From positions 1 to 22,743 of the IMG/VR virus record IMGVR_UViG_3300029625_000016: a DNA stretch of 22,743 nt. One strand, written 5' to 3'. This DNA is from a virus. Positions 1 to 7,562 of this stretch are shown piece by piece; within the stretch, counting starts at the first letter, position 1; every line of letters starts with the position of its first letter. Below the pieces are notes generated by a model. The model ran no database searches. It was not told the DNA's origin and was given only the letters and a program-made list of their open reading frames with translations. Position numbers and translations under genes: made by a program.

Positions 1-826
1 AATCGTTCAAATGCGCAGTAAGGCCACTATCCGGTATCCTAAAATAAGTTCCGTCATAGACTACCGTGACCACTGCTCCCGCAGGAATAAAACCACTCAC
101 CAAATCATTCCCAGCCTCGTTCTTAATCGTTTTGGCGCCCAGGTTATTTACATTGAGGGTACATGCTCCTGTATTAGTATTGGAGGCAAGAAATTTTACC
201 GTCATGCCGGTGGTATATGCCGCAGGGGCAGGTGATAAGGTAACGGCATAAGCGTTTACTGTGCCAGTATCGACAGCAAATCCCGACGGTATATTCAAAT
301 TTGTGAGACCTGAACCATCACCGCTGAACTTTGTCCCCGTAGTATTTACCTGTGTAAGCGCATTCCCCAGACCACTATCCGGCGTGTTATCTGTCCAAGT
401 GGTCGTCGTATTATCGTTGATCTGCGTAAGCTGGTAAAATGTGCTACCACCTGCCTTAGTGCGCCCAATTATACGGGCTACTGTTCCAGTTGGGCCTGTA
501 GGGATATTGGTTAGAAGTACCTGTTGTCCGTTTGGAGTTACCACTGGTGAGGGTGTACCATAACCGGTGTTGCCCTGTACTATTAGCGTCCCTGTGCCGG
601 GTTGACCGTGCCAATAACCAGTTAGAAAACAAACTACATATTGATATTGTCCGGTCAGGTTGCCAGTATTCTGACTGACTGTTGCTGTCAGTGCTCCTGG
701 TGGTGAAATTTGGGGGAATGCCTTAATTTGTCCAATATCGGCGTTACCCTGGAGTGCATCTACAATCTGGTTAATATCTGAAGCAAATTGCTGGTCAACA
801 TTGTCTGTAACTTTATACAATCCCAC
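1..826 (-). CDS. tail fibre protein, N-terminal part (runs off the left edge)
   Basis: A reading frame is open from a GTG at 826 to base 1, 275 codons with no stop, so the C-terminus lies outside the window. A GGAGGG Shine-Dalgarno sits 8 bases before the GTG. The protein begins MGLYKVTDNVDQQFASDINQ and continues with Gly/Thr/Asn-rich beta-type sequence. It includes FSGDGSGLTNLN and a segment ending VVYDGTYFRI, both of a kind common in phage tail fibre shafts. It follows the DUF2612 and small tail genes, which is where receptor-binding fibres sit in such operons. It probably attaches to the baseplate through its N-terminus and carries the host-binding domain in the missing part. The host receptor cannot be inferred. 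Confidence 0.8.
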   Translation of the reverse strand, partial: MGLYKVTDNVDQQFASDINQIVDALQGNADIGQIKAFPQISPPGALTATVSQNTGNLTGQYQYVVCFLTGYWHGQPGTGTLIVQGNTGYGTPSPVVTPNGQQVLLTNIPTGPTGTVARIIGRTKAGGSTFYQLTQINDNTTTTWTDNTPDSGLGNALTQVNTTGTKFSGDGSGLTNLNIPSGFAVDTGTVNAYAVTLSPAPAAYTTGMTVKFLASNTNTGACTLNVNNLGAKTIKNEAGNDLVSGFIPAGAVVTVVYDGTYFRIPDSGLTAHLND

Positions 827-840
827 TTATTCAACCCTCC

Positions 841-1320
841 TTAGCCAGCGTTCCATGTAATTTGCCAGATAAAAGTAGCCGATTCGGTATTTGTAACCGC
901 AATCGGCGATTGAAAGACGATATGCGCCATCAAATTATTGTTTGCATCCAATAATCCTGCCTCTGTGTAAGTATCGTTAAGTTGGCCAATATTATAGTTA
1001 GTTGTGAATATGGACGTGTTTGCATTGGTCGTCCGTGCCGCCACCAGACGCTGAGTGCCAAATTGCGGATTAAACAATGCCGTATCGCTTACTTGAGGTA
1101 TGCCACTGCCTTTGCCAAGAATAAACTGCATAGGGGGAGATATTGGGTTTTGTCCAGTATTATTTTGCCCTATAGACCAGGCAGCCACAGCATTTAGGAA
1201 TTGCTGACAAAGGGTATTGTTACCAAGCTCGACAACCTTCTTCTTCTCGTCAGTACTAGTAATTATGACGATCAAGCTGCCCTGAGCAATGCCAAGTCCT
1301 CCAATATCTTGATGCTGCAA
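841..1320 (-). CDS. small tail protein of unknown function (159 aa)
   Basis: The start is TTG at 1320, with GGAGGG seven bases upstream; no ATG gives a comparable frame. The protein starts MQHQDIGGLGIAQGSLIVII and ends in beta-rich sequence (FIWQITWNAG). It has no signal peptide, membrane segment or catalytic motif that I recognise. It lies between the DUF2612 tail protein I and the tail fibre, with only 14 bases before the fibre start, so it is probably co-translated with them. Position suggests a fibre-associated or baseplate-to-fibre connector protein, but this is inferred from context only. Confidence 0.75.
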   Translation of the reverse strand: MQHQDIGGLGIAQGSLIVIITSTDEKKKVVELGNNTLCQQFLNAVAAWSIGQNNTGQNPISPPMQFILGKGSGIPQVSDTALFNPQFGTQRLVAARTTNANTSIFTTNYNIGQLNDTYTEAGLLDANNNLMAHIVFQSPIAVTNTESATFIWQITWNAG

Positions 1321-1338
1321 TTATAATCCCTCCTTTGT

Positions 1339-2094
1339 CTAAATTTGATATGTCGATTGTCCCCATTTTCTACCATTGCCCCATGTATACGGTACTGTGC
1401 CCGTACTGGTGCTCAGGCTGTCGCTACCTTTGGGCAATTCGGGAGTATTAGTTACGATATCAGAAGAAGGTGTGTAAATTGCTGGGGGGAACCAAAAACC
1501 CTGTCCCCATTTTCTACCATTGCCCCAGAGTTGCCCATCTCCTGGCGTGAGGACAATATATCTGGTTGTATCAGAACCAGATATTTTTTCGTTCGATTCA
1601 AATTCCAGTTCAAAATTTAAACCTACACCTTGTGGCTTCGGTATAATATAACCGCGCGATGCAAGGTCTTTTTGCAATGGGGTAAACAGGGATATCTTAG
1701 CAAGCATGGTCATGTCTTGGTTATCTACTATTTTTAATTTAGGGGTGTCAGGGAAAACTGTATTCCAAATGTTATATATCTGCGGAATAGATCCATCCCA
1801 TAGATTGCGCAGTATTTTTGCTCGAATAACTTGCCTGTAAGTATCATCGTCAAGAATCGGGGAAGAGCCATCGGATGGCTGAAAATCAACTCTTCTTTTG
1901 ATTCCTACGATGCTCCCTATGACGTCTTGTTGAGAACCAGAGGCTAAATCGAGATCAAAATATTTATACAAATCATCAGCTAACTTTGCGACATCATCGA
2001 GGATTTGCAAGTGCAAGGTAAGCCAAGCAATAAACTTGGGCTTGTCACTATGCTGCGATGTGACTAGATTCAAATAATCTTGGATACCTGCCAC
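1339..2094 (-). CDS. DUF2612 family tail protein I-like baseplate protein
   Basis: About 250 residues. The N-terminal 150 (AGIQDYLNLVTSQH, then SQQDVIGSIVGIKR, DDTYRQVIRAKILRNLWDGS) match the DUF2612 pattern. That family occupies the place of P2 gpI next to baseplate J and links the wedge to the tail fibres. The C-terminal part holds two copies of WGNGRKWGQ encoded by a 26-bp DNA repeat. I prefer GTG at 2094, because AGGGG lies 8 bases before it; the in-frame GTG at 2103 overlaps that Shine-Dalgarno. The gene starts shortly after the J stop codon at 2113. Family assignment is confident; the exact contact surface in the baseplate is known only by analogy. Confidence 0.85.
   Translation of the reverse strand: MAGIQDYLNLVTSQHSDKPKFIAWLTLHLQILDDVAKLADDLYKYFDLDLASGSQQDVIGSIVGIKRRVDFQPSDGSSPILDDDTYRQVIRAKILRNLWDGSIPQIYNIWNTVFPDTPKLKIVDNQDMTMLAKISLFTPLQKDLASRGYIIPKPQGVGLNFELEFESNEKISGSDTTRYIVLTPGDGQLWGNGRKWGQGFWFPPAIYTPSSDIVTNTPELPKGSDSLSTSTGTVPYTWGNGRKWGQSTYQI
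1358..1527 (-). repeat. two copies of a 26-bp direct repeat inside the DUF2612 gene
   Basis: Identical 26-base copies occupy 1358-1383 and 1502-1527, 144 bases apart (48 codons), so both are read in the same frame. Each encodes most of the motif WGNGRKWGQ. The full identity, including third codon positions, suggests a recent internal duplication or gene conversion rather than ancient protein repeats. Confidence 0.9.
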
Positions 2095-2112
2095 ACTTGA
2101 CACCCCTATTCT

Positions 2113-3285
2113 TCACGACAGATTAACGGTGATATAATTTACATTTCCTCTTGTGACTTCGTTGAACAGCATCGGTATGTCGGTCGTATTCTGTGTTTGG
2201 CCGTGCCTTGCTGCCGTTAGAGACGTGATCGAAAATACCGGTTTTGTTAAATCTTGAACCGATAAAGCAGCCCCCCACAGACTCGATATCGTCAAGCTGT
2301 CCCCGATATTCAGAGCATTGAGGTAAGCAACTATAGCATTTTTAATATCAACTGTCGTCTGCACCGTATATCCCGTTAGCTGTTTGATATTTATAGTTAC
2401 ATCAATATCAACATATGTCGGACGATAAAATCCTATTGTTGTTTGCTGGCCGAATTGGTCGGTGATAATGACCTTAGTAGTTCCATTAGCTAAACAGCCA
2501 GGTCCTTTTTTGTTAAATATAGCCTGGGCAATATCCTGGTCAGTACCTCCTTCCACTACAGCTGTAATGCTGTGCGGCGGCAGACCGTTGGAATCTGTTA
2601 TATTTGTGTCATTCTCATAAACTATAAATCTGGTTACCCCGGAAACTGCCGCTATAGCTCCTTTTGTTCCCTCCAATACTGTCCTGCTGGGTAATGCCGT
2701 ACTAATGGCCTGTCTGCTTCTAAGTTGCGAGTCAGTCTCCGCTGCCGTTCCTACCGTAGCATATCCTGCATTACTTACTGCAGTCCATCCATATGTAGGA
2801 GTTACGATCTTATTTATATCGCCAGGATTAGCGACAATCGGACCTGGTATCTGGCACGTAGCAGTCGCATCTGATGTGCCACCAGGCCCGATTGTAACGG
2901 AAGGCGGGAGATTCCATTTGTAGCCGCTTTTATCCTGGACCACCCCGTTGTTTATTACGGTTCCAGGAGTACCGGTAAGCGTAACCACACAGGTTGAATA
3001 CGTAGCCGGCTTTGGTTTTATACCATTGAGTTTCACTAGAGAAGCTAAAGCAGCACCCATAGCTGTGCCTGGGCTTCTGCTGTTATAAGCTGCCTGGAGA
3101 GCCTGCATAACGTCATAGGCCTTCAGAGCAAAAATGGATATAAATTGATAATCCTGGCTATCCGGTTCCAGGTAAATGTCTTGCCCAAAAATGTTTTTAG
3201 CTCCTGCGATTAAGCTATCAACAATATCTTGATAAGTTGGTATATGGAGACCTGATTGATCTATGTAGGGAGGAAAATATGCCAT
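2113..3285 (-). CDS. baseplate J-like protein
   Basis: A 390-residue protein starting MAYFPPYIDQSGLHIPTYQD. It shows the usual layout of baseplate J-like wedge proteins (P2 gpJ, Mu gp47, PBSX XkdT). There is an N-terminal helical region with GAKNIFGQDIYLEPDSQDYQ, a central beta domain with TPGTVINNGVVQDKSGYKWN, a TETDSQLRSRQAIST-like stretch (AAETDSQLRSRQAISTALPS), and a C-terminal domain ending GNVNYITVNLS. Length fits the family. The ATG overlaps the stop of the gp25-like gene by one base (TGATG), indicating translational coupling. The product should form baseplate wedges around the hub, together with the gp25-like and DUF2612 proteins. Confidence 0.92.
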   Translation of the reverse strand: MAYFPPYIDQSGLHIPTYQDIVDSLIAGAKNIFGQDIYLEPDSQDYQFISIFALKAYDVMQALQAAYNSRSPGTAMGAALASLVKLNGIKPKPATYSTCVVTLTGTPGTVINNGVVQDKSGYKWNLPPSVTIGPGGTSDATATCQIPGPIVANPGDINKIVTPTYGWTAVSNAGYATVGTAAETDSQLRSRQAISTALPSRTVLEGTKGAIAAVSGVTRFIVYENDTNITDSNGLPPHSITAVVEGGTDQDIAQAIFNKKGPGCLANGTTKVIITDQFGQQTTIGFYRPTYVDIDVTINIKQLTGYTVQTTVDIKNAIVAYLNALNIGDSLTISSLWGAALSVQDLTKPVFSITSLTAARHGQTQNTTDIPMLFNEVTRGNVNYITVNLS

Positions 3286-3644
3286 CAGAAAGCCACCTCC
3301 ACGCTAGCAGTCTGGCCGGTAGTTGTAATGATGGTACAGTTAATAGAATATTGCCGGTTATAATATGATGATTGGAATTCCAGGATAGCGGCTACATTTA
3401 AAGATTCTCTGATACGATTCTGCACAATTAAATTTGCCGCTTTGATGTTTTCTGGCAAACCTGGTTGCCCCATAATATTTTGAAACAAAGGCAAACCCTC
3501 GTTAACATCCTCCCACCATTCACCTTTCAAGAGCAAAAGGCGCGTTTTTACAGCCTGGGCTACCGCATCGGCATCGCGTAAAAAGTCTTGAGATGATTTT
3601 CCAAAAGAATAGTCTCCTTGAGTGTCTAGAGATCGATAAATCAA
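3285..3644 (-). CDS. gp25-like baseplate wedge protein (GPW/gp25 family)
   Basis: A 119-residue protein, MIYRSLDTQGDYSFGKSSQD, followed by AVAQAVKTRLLLLKGEWWED and GLPLFQNIMGQ. This matches the short gp25/P2 W type wedge proteins, in which a conserved VK/IKTRL...GEW segment precedes the sheath-contact region. Despite the historical name, these proteins are structural and not active lysozymes. The start is TTG at 3644: an in-frame stop lies only three codons upstream and AAAGGG is about ten bases away. Its stop overlaps the ATG of baseplate J. It should join the wedge to the first sheath ring. Confidence 0.88.
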   Translation of the reverse strand: MIYRSLDTQGDYSFGKSSQDFLRDADAVAQAVKTRLLLLKGEWWEDVNEGLPLFQNIMGQPGLPENIKAANLIVQNRIRESLNVAAILEFQSSYYNRQYSINCTIITTTGQTASVEVAF

Positions 3645-3664
3645 GACGTTTCATCCCTTTCGCT

Positions 3665-4261
3665 TTACCAATTCTGGTTATAAGCTGCACCCTGGACTGT
3701 AACACCACTTGTTCCTGTTATATTAACTCTTTCTGCTGTGATATTCACTGTGGGAGCGTTCATAGTAATCCTATCTGACGCAACATTGATAGTGACAGCA
3801 CCATCATCTGTTCTTAATTGCGCTGAATCAGTATTATAATCCGATATTACCCTTGGCTGACTCCAAGCGCCCAAAATCGCAAAAGCGTCAGATAGATCAT
3901 GCCTGCGTTTCTCGATTTGATTCTGAACATCGCCGTTTGACCACCAGGCATCAATACACATGTCACTGAATACGACCAGACATTCATCTCCCTGCTTAAC
4001 CGGCATCGTCAAAACAAAACCACCTGCACGCGGGAAAACTATCGGCACATCAAGTAGCAAAGGCAGGTCAACAAATTGCATATTTCCATCCTGGTCTCTG
4101 ATTCTTTCGCGAATGGCGGGCTGGACGGTGACAGTTTGCTCTATTGGGTCAAAAGATTGCACTATGCCTGGTATGGCTACTCTAATGTCCCATTTAATCT
4201 TGTCAGCCAAACGGCGATAAAATTCGTCCTGACTGTTTATTATTTCGCCAATAGTGTACAT
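3665..4261 (-). CDS. Gp138-like baseplate spike / cell-puncturing protein
   Basis: I choose ATG at 4261, with GGGAGG eleven bases upstream. A longer frame back to 4303 would overlap the hub gene and has no better signal. The protein begins MYTIGEIINSQDEFYRRLAD and has an OB-fold-like segment (IPGIVQSFDPIEQTVTVQPA, later MPVKQGDECLVVFSD). DAWW and KRRHDLSDAFAILG follow, as in Gp138-type spikes. The last 45 residues alternate hydrophobic and polar (AVTINVASDRITMNAPTVNI), as expected for a short beta-helix tip. It lies between hub and gp25-like genes, the normal place for the central spike. I see no HxH iron-binding motif at the tip. Confidence 0.88.
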   Translation of the reverse strand: MYTIGEIINSQDEFYRRLADKIKWDIRVAIPGIVQSFDPIEQTVTVQPAIRERIRDQDGNMQFVDLPLLLDVPIVFPRAGGFVLTMPVKQGDECLVVFSDMCIDAWWSNGDVQNQIEKRRHDLSDAFAILGAWSQPRVISDYNTDSAQLRTDDGAVTINVASDRITMNAPTVNITAERVNITGTSGVTVQGAAYNQNW

Positions 4262-4280
4262 ATTTAAATTTTCCTCCCGC

Positions 4281-5684
4281 CTAGAAAGGATTAGTATTGC
4301 CACTTGAGACCATACTTGGCAGAATACCTGCCTGCGTTACTGTTTCTAATTCAGTATACCAATCGTTGCCTCGCGTATCTCCAATATGATTTATTTTAAT
4401 CACGCGGTATATGCCATCATGGTCAAGCATATATACCGGCTGTCCAATGTCGTATTTCTGATTTCTGATCAGGCTGTTGTCAACATGGACAAGCGAGCCG
4501 ATTTTGATATTTGGATTTAAGAGGCATTTTATTTTTGCTCCATAATCGTATTGAGTAGGAACACCTATGAGTCCTGATGAGGGGGAGAGATCAATTATTT
4601 CGGTGGGTTCATCGTCCATGCGCAGTATATTTATTTCTCCATCGTCAATATAACAAGTCGCGTTTTCTGATTGGGCTACCTGCCGCAAATAATCTATAGC
4701 TTTGCCAAAAACAACCTTCCCTCTCGTCAGTTGAGAATCGGATAAGTTCTCGGAAATACTGCCTAGTTGGGAGGGAATGGATGATTGAGAAACAATATTT
4801 TCAATAATTGAGCGCGCATTCTGACCTCTAGTAAGAGAAAAGTTAACCGTGCCGTAAGCCAGAAACTGGTCTGCGCTCATTGATACCAGCGTTAGTTTAT
4901 ATGTGGTACCACCTTCTTTTTCTCTTATCGGCTGTATCACATTGCCGCTGAAAATCTTACCATACATATTTCCTTCATATCCCGCCTCAACGACAACATG
5001 ATAACCCTCTTTTATTATTTTGTTTTCGGTCTCAGGTGCGAGGTTGTATATCGTTACTTCTGACCATAATGGTTGAATCATGATCGTTTTGACAATATTA
5101 AACGTGCATCTTAACTGGGACACGTCTATAGCTGTCTCGCCATTTTTGTCATATACCCAAATCCTGTATCTGCGTCCATACAGAAGGTTACCATATGCTT
5201 CTGTACCAGCAACCACAGAGTAATTTGTCTTGGGTATTTTAATATTCTGCAGAGGGCCGTAGAATGAAGAGCCCAGATCGACATTAACCATGCCGCTGCT
5301 GCCGTCATTCCTGCCGAACACAACGGTATAATTTTTGCCGAGATATTTCAGATATTGGCCGTTGTTGTACATAGTCCAGGCACTTAACCCCTGGCTTTTA
5401 TATACCTCACTTGCGGCATATATATTGTTATCTAAGTTGGAAAGCCAGGAAATCCATACATTAGTATCATTACTTCCCGTCCATTGCTGGAGTTGGCTTG
5501 AATGTGCAGAAAGATTAATCTGGAAAATACCAACGGAATATCCATAGTCATAGTCACCAATATTCCCCGTATAATAACTTGATTCGGCATAGCCTACGGC
5601 AGTCAGAATAACAGCATCATTATAAGGCACTCCATATGATACCAGTTTCCGTATAATGTAATTGCTGTCGTAAGCCACTATCAA
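4281..5684 (-). CDS. baseplate hub protein with N-terminal lysozyme-like domain
   Basis: A 467-residue protein of two parts. From about residue 168 (LYGRRYRIWVYDK) it follows the XkdQ-like/gp27-type hub pattern: EVTIYNLAPETENKIIKEG, VIQPIREKEGGTTYKLTL, LRQVAQSENATCYIDDGE, and near the C-terminus IYRVIKINHIGDTRGNDWYT. Residues 1-115 are extra and resemble a lytic transglycosylase or lysozyme fold: ILTAVGYAESSYYTG with candidate catalytic Glu34, then DYGYSVGIFQIN (46-57). The hub should cap the tail tube, hold the spike and carry the peptidoglycan-cutting domain to the cell wall. The gene overlaps the plug gene by four bases and precedes the spike. Hub identity is firm; enzyme activity is inferred. 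Confidence 0.9.
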   Translation of the reverse strand: MIVAYDSNYIIRKLVSYGVPYNDAVILTAVGYAESSYYTGNIGDYDYGYSVGIFQINLSAHSSQLQQWTGSNDTNVWISWLSNLDNNIYAASEVYKSQGLSAWTMYNNGQYLKYLGKNYTVVFGRNDGSSGMVNVDLGSSFYGPLQNIKIPKTNYSVVAGTEAYGNLLYGRRYRIWVYDKNGETAIDVSQLRCTFNIVKTIMIQPLWSEVTIYNLAPETENKIIKEGYHVVVEAGYEGNMYGKIFSGNVIQPIREKEGGTTYKLTLVSMSADQFLAYGTVNFSLTRGQNARSIIENIVSQSSIPSQLGSISENLSDSQLTRGKVVFGKAIDYLRQVAQSENATCYIDDGEINILRMDDEPTEIIDLSPSSGLIGVPTQYDYGAKIKCLLNPNIKIGSLVHVDNSLIRNQKYDIGQPVYMLDHDGIYRVIKINHIGDTRGNDWYTELETVTQAGILPSMVSSGNTNPF

Positions 5685-6013
5685 TCACCCCACAGAAGTA
5701 AAAAGTCCGTACCAAGGCTTTCCTTGTCAGGACTGTCCAGAGCCGAATTGCCGTTATTAACCAGATACATGCTGCCAATGCCGAGATATTGATATTGTTC
5801 TAGCAGATTATTCGCCGGTGGTTGGCCAACAAGAAGGGGCAATGAATCTATTAAAATATTATTATTGGCATCGCTAATTGTTATCCACCAGTAACCAGCC
5901 TGGGTATTATAAGACAGTTTGAGGTTTAATTTGACATTTTTGCCGCTCACGGGGACAGTGATAGACAGCTTCTGGTTGGGCTTGCTTGTAACTGGTACCA
6001 TATAATAGGCCAA
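5681..6013 (-). CDS. baseplate plug-like protein (Pam3 gp18 type)
   Basis: About 110 residues: MAYYMVPVTSKPNQKLSITV, GYWWITISDANNNILIDSLP, YQYLGIGSMYLVNNG and a C-terminal DFLLLWGD. This pattern (two beta segments, then YLGIG and a final W) fits the plug proteins that close the tail tube in simplified contractile baseplates such as cyanophage Pam3. I take TTG at 6013 as start, since GGGGTGAT lies just upstream. A TTG at 6031 is also in frame but sits in the terminator T-tract. The gene overlaps the hub start by four bases. A rho-independent terminator lies immediately upstream, so expression needs read-through or antitermination from the late transcript. Confidence 0.78.
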   Translation of the reverse strand: MAYYMVPVTSKPNQKLSITVPVSGKNVKLNLKLSYNTQAGYWWITISDANNNILIDSLPLLVGQPPANNLLEQYQYLGIGSMYLVNNGNSALDSPDKESLGTDFLLLWGD

Positions 6014-6025
6014 ATTAATCACCCC

Positions 6026-6053
6026 AAACAAAAAGCGCCTTCAATGGCGCTTT
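6026..6053 (-). terminator. rho-independent terminator after the DUF4352-like gene
   Basis: On the minus strand AAAGCGCC (6053-6046), a six-base loop, and GGCGCTTT (6039-6032) form a perfect 8-bp stem that runs into TTTTTGTTT. It lies 26 bases after the stop of the membrane-protein gene and just before the Shine-Dalgarno of the plug gene. Orientation fits termination of minus-strand transcription. Confidence 0.85.
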
Positions 6054-6078
6054 ATTTCTAGACAGTTCTTGAGCGCGA

Positions 6079-6897
6079 TCAAGGCAGGCGCGGGCGTGAG
6101 GAAGAAGTTCCGTTCTGCTGCTGTTGTTTTTCTTTTTGGTTTTCCGTCCTTTGACTGTTTTCTTGCTTTTCTTTTTCTCCCTCTTGCGGTTTTGTGTAAT
6201 TATTTCGCTGTTCTTGTGTTCTCTTTATTACATCCAAGTAAAAATTAACCCGTTCGCCATCATCAGGATCAGTGTAGGTCAGAACAAAATTCTGCTGTAT
6301 CGGGGGCACATTAAAAACCAGCGTGGTCCTTCTTAGTTCTCTGGGCAAAATCTCGCCAGATAGGTCTCCACGCATTTCATATTCGGCAGGTGAATACACA
6401 TACGCTTGGCTGTCAACAACTTTGAAAGATCTATAACTCCAGTGCACGGTATCGTCACTTGGATTATCGAGGACAATTTGAACAGCCAACTGGCAGGGGG
6501 AAGCCGGATTATTTATGATGAACCCCAGCCAAAAATCCTCTACCATCAGACTGAAATCTTTATTTTTAAGAACTATATATTTTTTGTAGCTATAATATTT
6601 ATCAGGTTCCGCTTCGGTCGCAAAGCCTTTCTCTATACCATTAATTACGACCTGTGAATGGTGAAATTGATTTTTCTGGCTTGTGATTTCGGAGCGTTCT
6701 GTCGGGGAGATTGATTGTTCGGTGACGTTTCGATTATCCTGCTCTTGTTGTTGATTAGCTTCATCCTTGCTTGCAGCGCTATTTAATTTCAGATTTGAAC
6801 TGTATGCCCCCTGCAAGCCAACTACTAGAATAAAAACAATAAAAATCCAAACCCATTTATTTTTATAAAATACGGCGGTACTATTTTTATTCTCCAC
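6079..6897 (-). CDS. membrane-anchored DUF4352-like (Ig-fold) protein, moron-like
   Basis: A 272-residue protein starting at GTG 6897 after AAGGGGTGG. Residues 14-33 (WVWIFIVFILVVGLQGAYSS) form one hydrophobic segment after a short basic N-terminus, so it is probably anchored with the rest outside the cell. After a Gln/Glu-rich linker, residues about 70-225 look like a DUF4352/telokin-like Ig domain: VQIVLDNPSDDTVHW, SFKVVDSQAYVYSP, then LPRELRRTTLVFNVPP and LTYTDPDDG. The tail is low-complexity (Lys/Glu/Gln). Such proteins are not virion parts. It interrupts the tail operon between Dit-like and plug genes and has its own candidate promoter and terminator, so I read it as a moron expressed in the host, perhaps altering the cell surface or superinfection. 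Function is inferred. Confidence 0.72.
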   Translation of the reverse strand: MENKNSTAVFYKNKWVWIFIVFILVVGLQGAYSSNLKLNSAASKDEANQQQEQDNRNVTEQSISPTERSEITSQKNQFHHSQVVINGIEKGFATEAEPDKYYSYKKYIVLKNKDFSLMVEDFWLGFIINNPASPCQLAVQIVLDNPSDDTVHWSYRSFKVVDSQAYVYSPAEYEMRGDLSGEILPRELRRTTLVFNVPPIQQNFVLTYTDPDDGERVNFYLDVIKRTQEQRNNYTKPQEGEKEKQENSQRTENQKEKQQQQNGTSSSRPRLP

Positions 6898-6929
6898 TGA
6901 AAAGCCACCCCTTCTCTTTTTTTAAGAAT

Positions 6930-6938
6930 ATAATAGCA
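6930..6938 (-). promoter_or_regulatory. candidate extended -10 promoter for the DUF4352-like gene
   Basis: On the minus strand TGC (6938-6936) precedes TATTAT (6935-6930), an extended -10 element differing from TATAAT at one base. Transcription would start near 6923, leaving about 25 bases before the GTG at 6897 and including its Shine-Dalgarno. No good -35 hexamer is seen; the upstream part is pyrimidine-rich (CCCCTCCCCC). The 74-base gap is the largest in the tail region. Confidence 0.4.
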
Positions 6939-6971
6939 TATTTTCTGGAAGAGAGGGGGAGGGGAAATATT

Positions 6972-7562
6972 TTATTGTTTATTTGCGCCTTTCCCAAGTC
7001 CTAATTGATACCAAAGGCTTTCATCCACTGGCTTTACCGGCAATTCACCCATAGGGGTCGTATCCGTAACATGCGGGTTAGCGCTTACTTTAACTGTCTT
7101 AGTCTGTGCCATAAACACTTCACGCAGCGTCACCGTCGCTCTGAGTCCGTACAGCGTAGTATGGTCGTCTGGAACGGCTATCGTTTCAATTAACATATTC
7201 TGATATGTTTTCAGGCGTGTTACTACCTGTACGGGGACGCGGTTGCGCTGCATTTCTTGCAATATTTCAAACGCCCTGGCAGATCTGGACCAGCCACCCT
7301 CGAATTGCCCTTCCACCAGCGATGCTGATACATCAGACATGCCTATTTCCATCACTAATATAGCTGGATTAAGATAAGCGTGGTCAGTTACCGCCGCACC
7401 TATCTCAACTGGATGTTCGGTGATAGTCAAGCTGCTGGTATGCTCCAGCCGCAGAAAAGCGTCAAAAAATAGGCCGCCAAGGTTTGTCTTAACGTAAACC
7501 AGTTCGGAAGTATTCGATAAATATTCCTGATATTGTTGAGGTAAGGTTGGGTACAGCCCCAT
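6972..7562 (-). CDS. Dit-like tail/baseplate protein
   Basis: About 196 residues: MGLYPTLPQQYQEYLSNTSE, then FDAFLRLEHTSSLTITEHPV, ALVTDHAYL-type sequence (GAAVTDHAYLNPAILVMEIG), and a beta-rich segment VVTRLKTYQNMLIETIAVPD ending near TVTLREVFMA. This is the pattern of Dit-like N-terminal domains found after tape measure genes. Such proteins join the tube end to the baseplate. The ATG at 7562 overlaps the tape measure stop by one base (TGATG); an in-frame TTG one codon earlier is also possible. AGGGGG lies ten bases before the ATG. The C-terminal 40 residues are Pro- and Gly-rich and may be a flexible tail. Confidence 0.82.
   Translation of the reverse strand: MGLYPTLPQQYQEYLSNTSELVYVKTNLGGLFFDAFLRLEHTSSLTITEHPVEIGAAVTDHAYLNPAILVMEIGMSDVSASLVEGQFEGGWSRSARAFEILQEMQRNRVPVQVVTRLKTYQNMLIETIAVPDDHTTLYGLRATVTLREVFMAQTKTVKVSANPHVTDTTPMGELPVKPVDESLWYQLGLGKGANKQ

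Noticed and set aside
4262-4303. GTG start at 4303 for the spike protein
   Set aside because: It would overlap the hub gene by 23 bases and lacks a good ribosome site; ATG 4261 follows GGGAGG and starts after the hub stop.
6014-6031. TTG start at 6031 for the plug protein
   Set aside because: The codon sits in the terminator T-tract with no ribosome site; TTG 6013 has GGGGTGAT before it.
6936-6970. ATATTT/AAATAT inverted repeat as a terminator after the Dit-like gene
   Set aside because: The stem is only six A-T pairs with a long loop and no T-tract follows on the minus strand.
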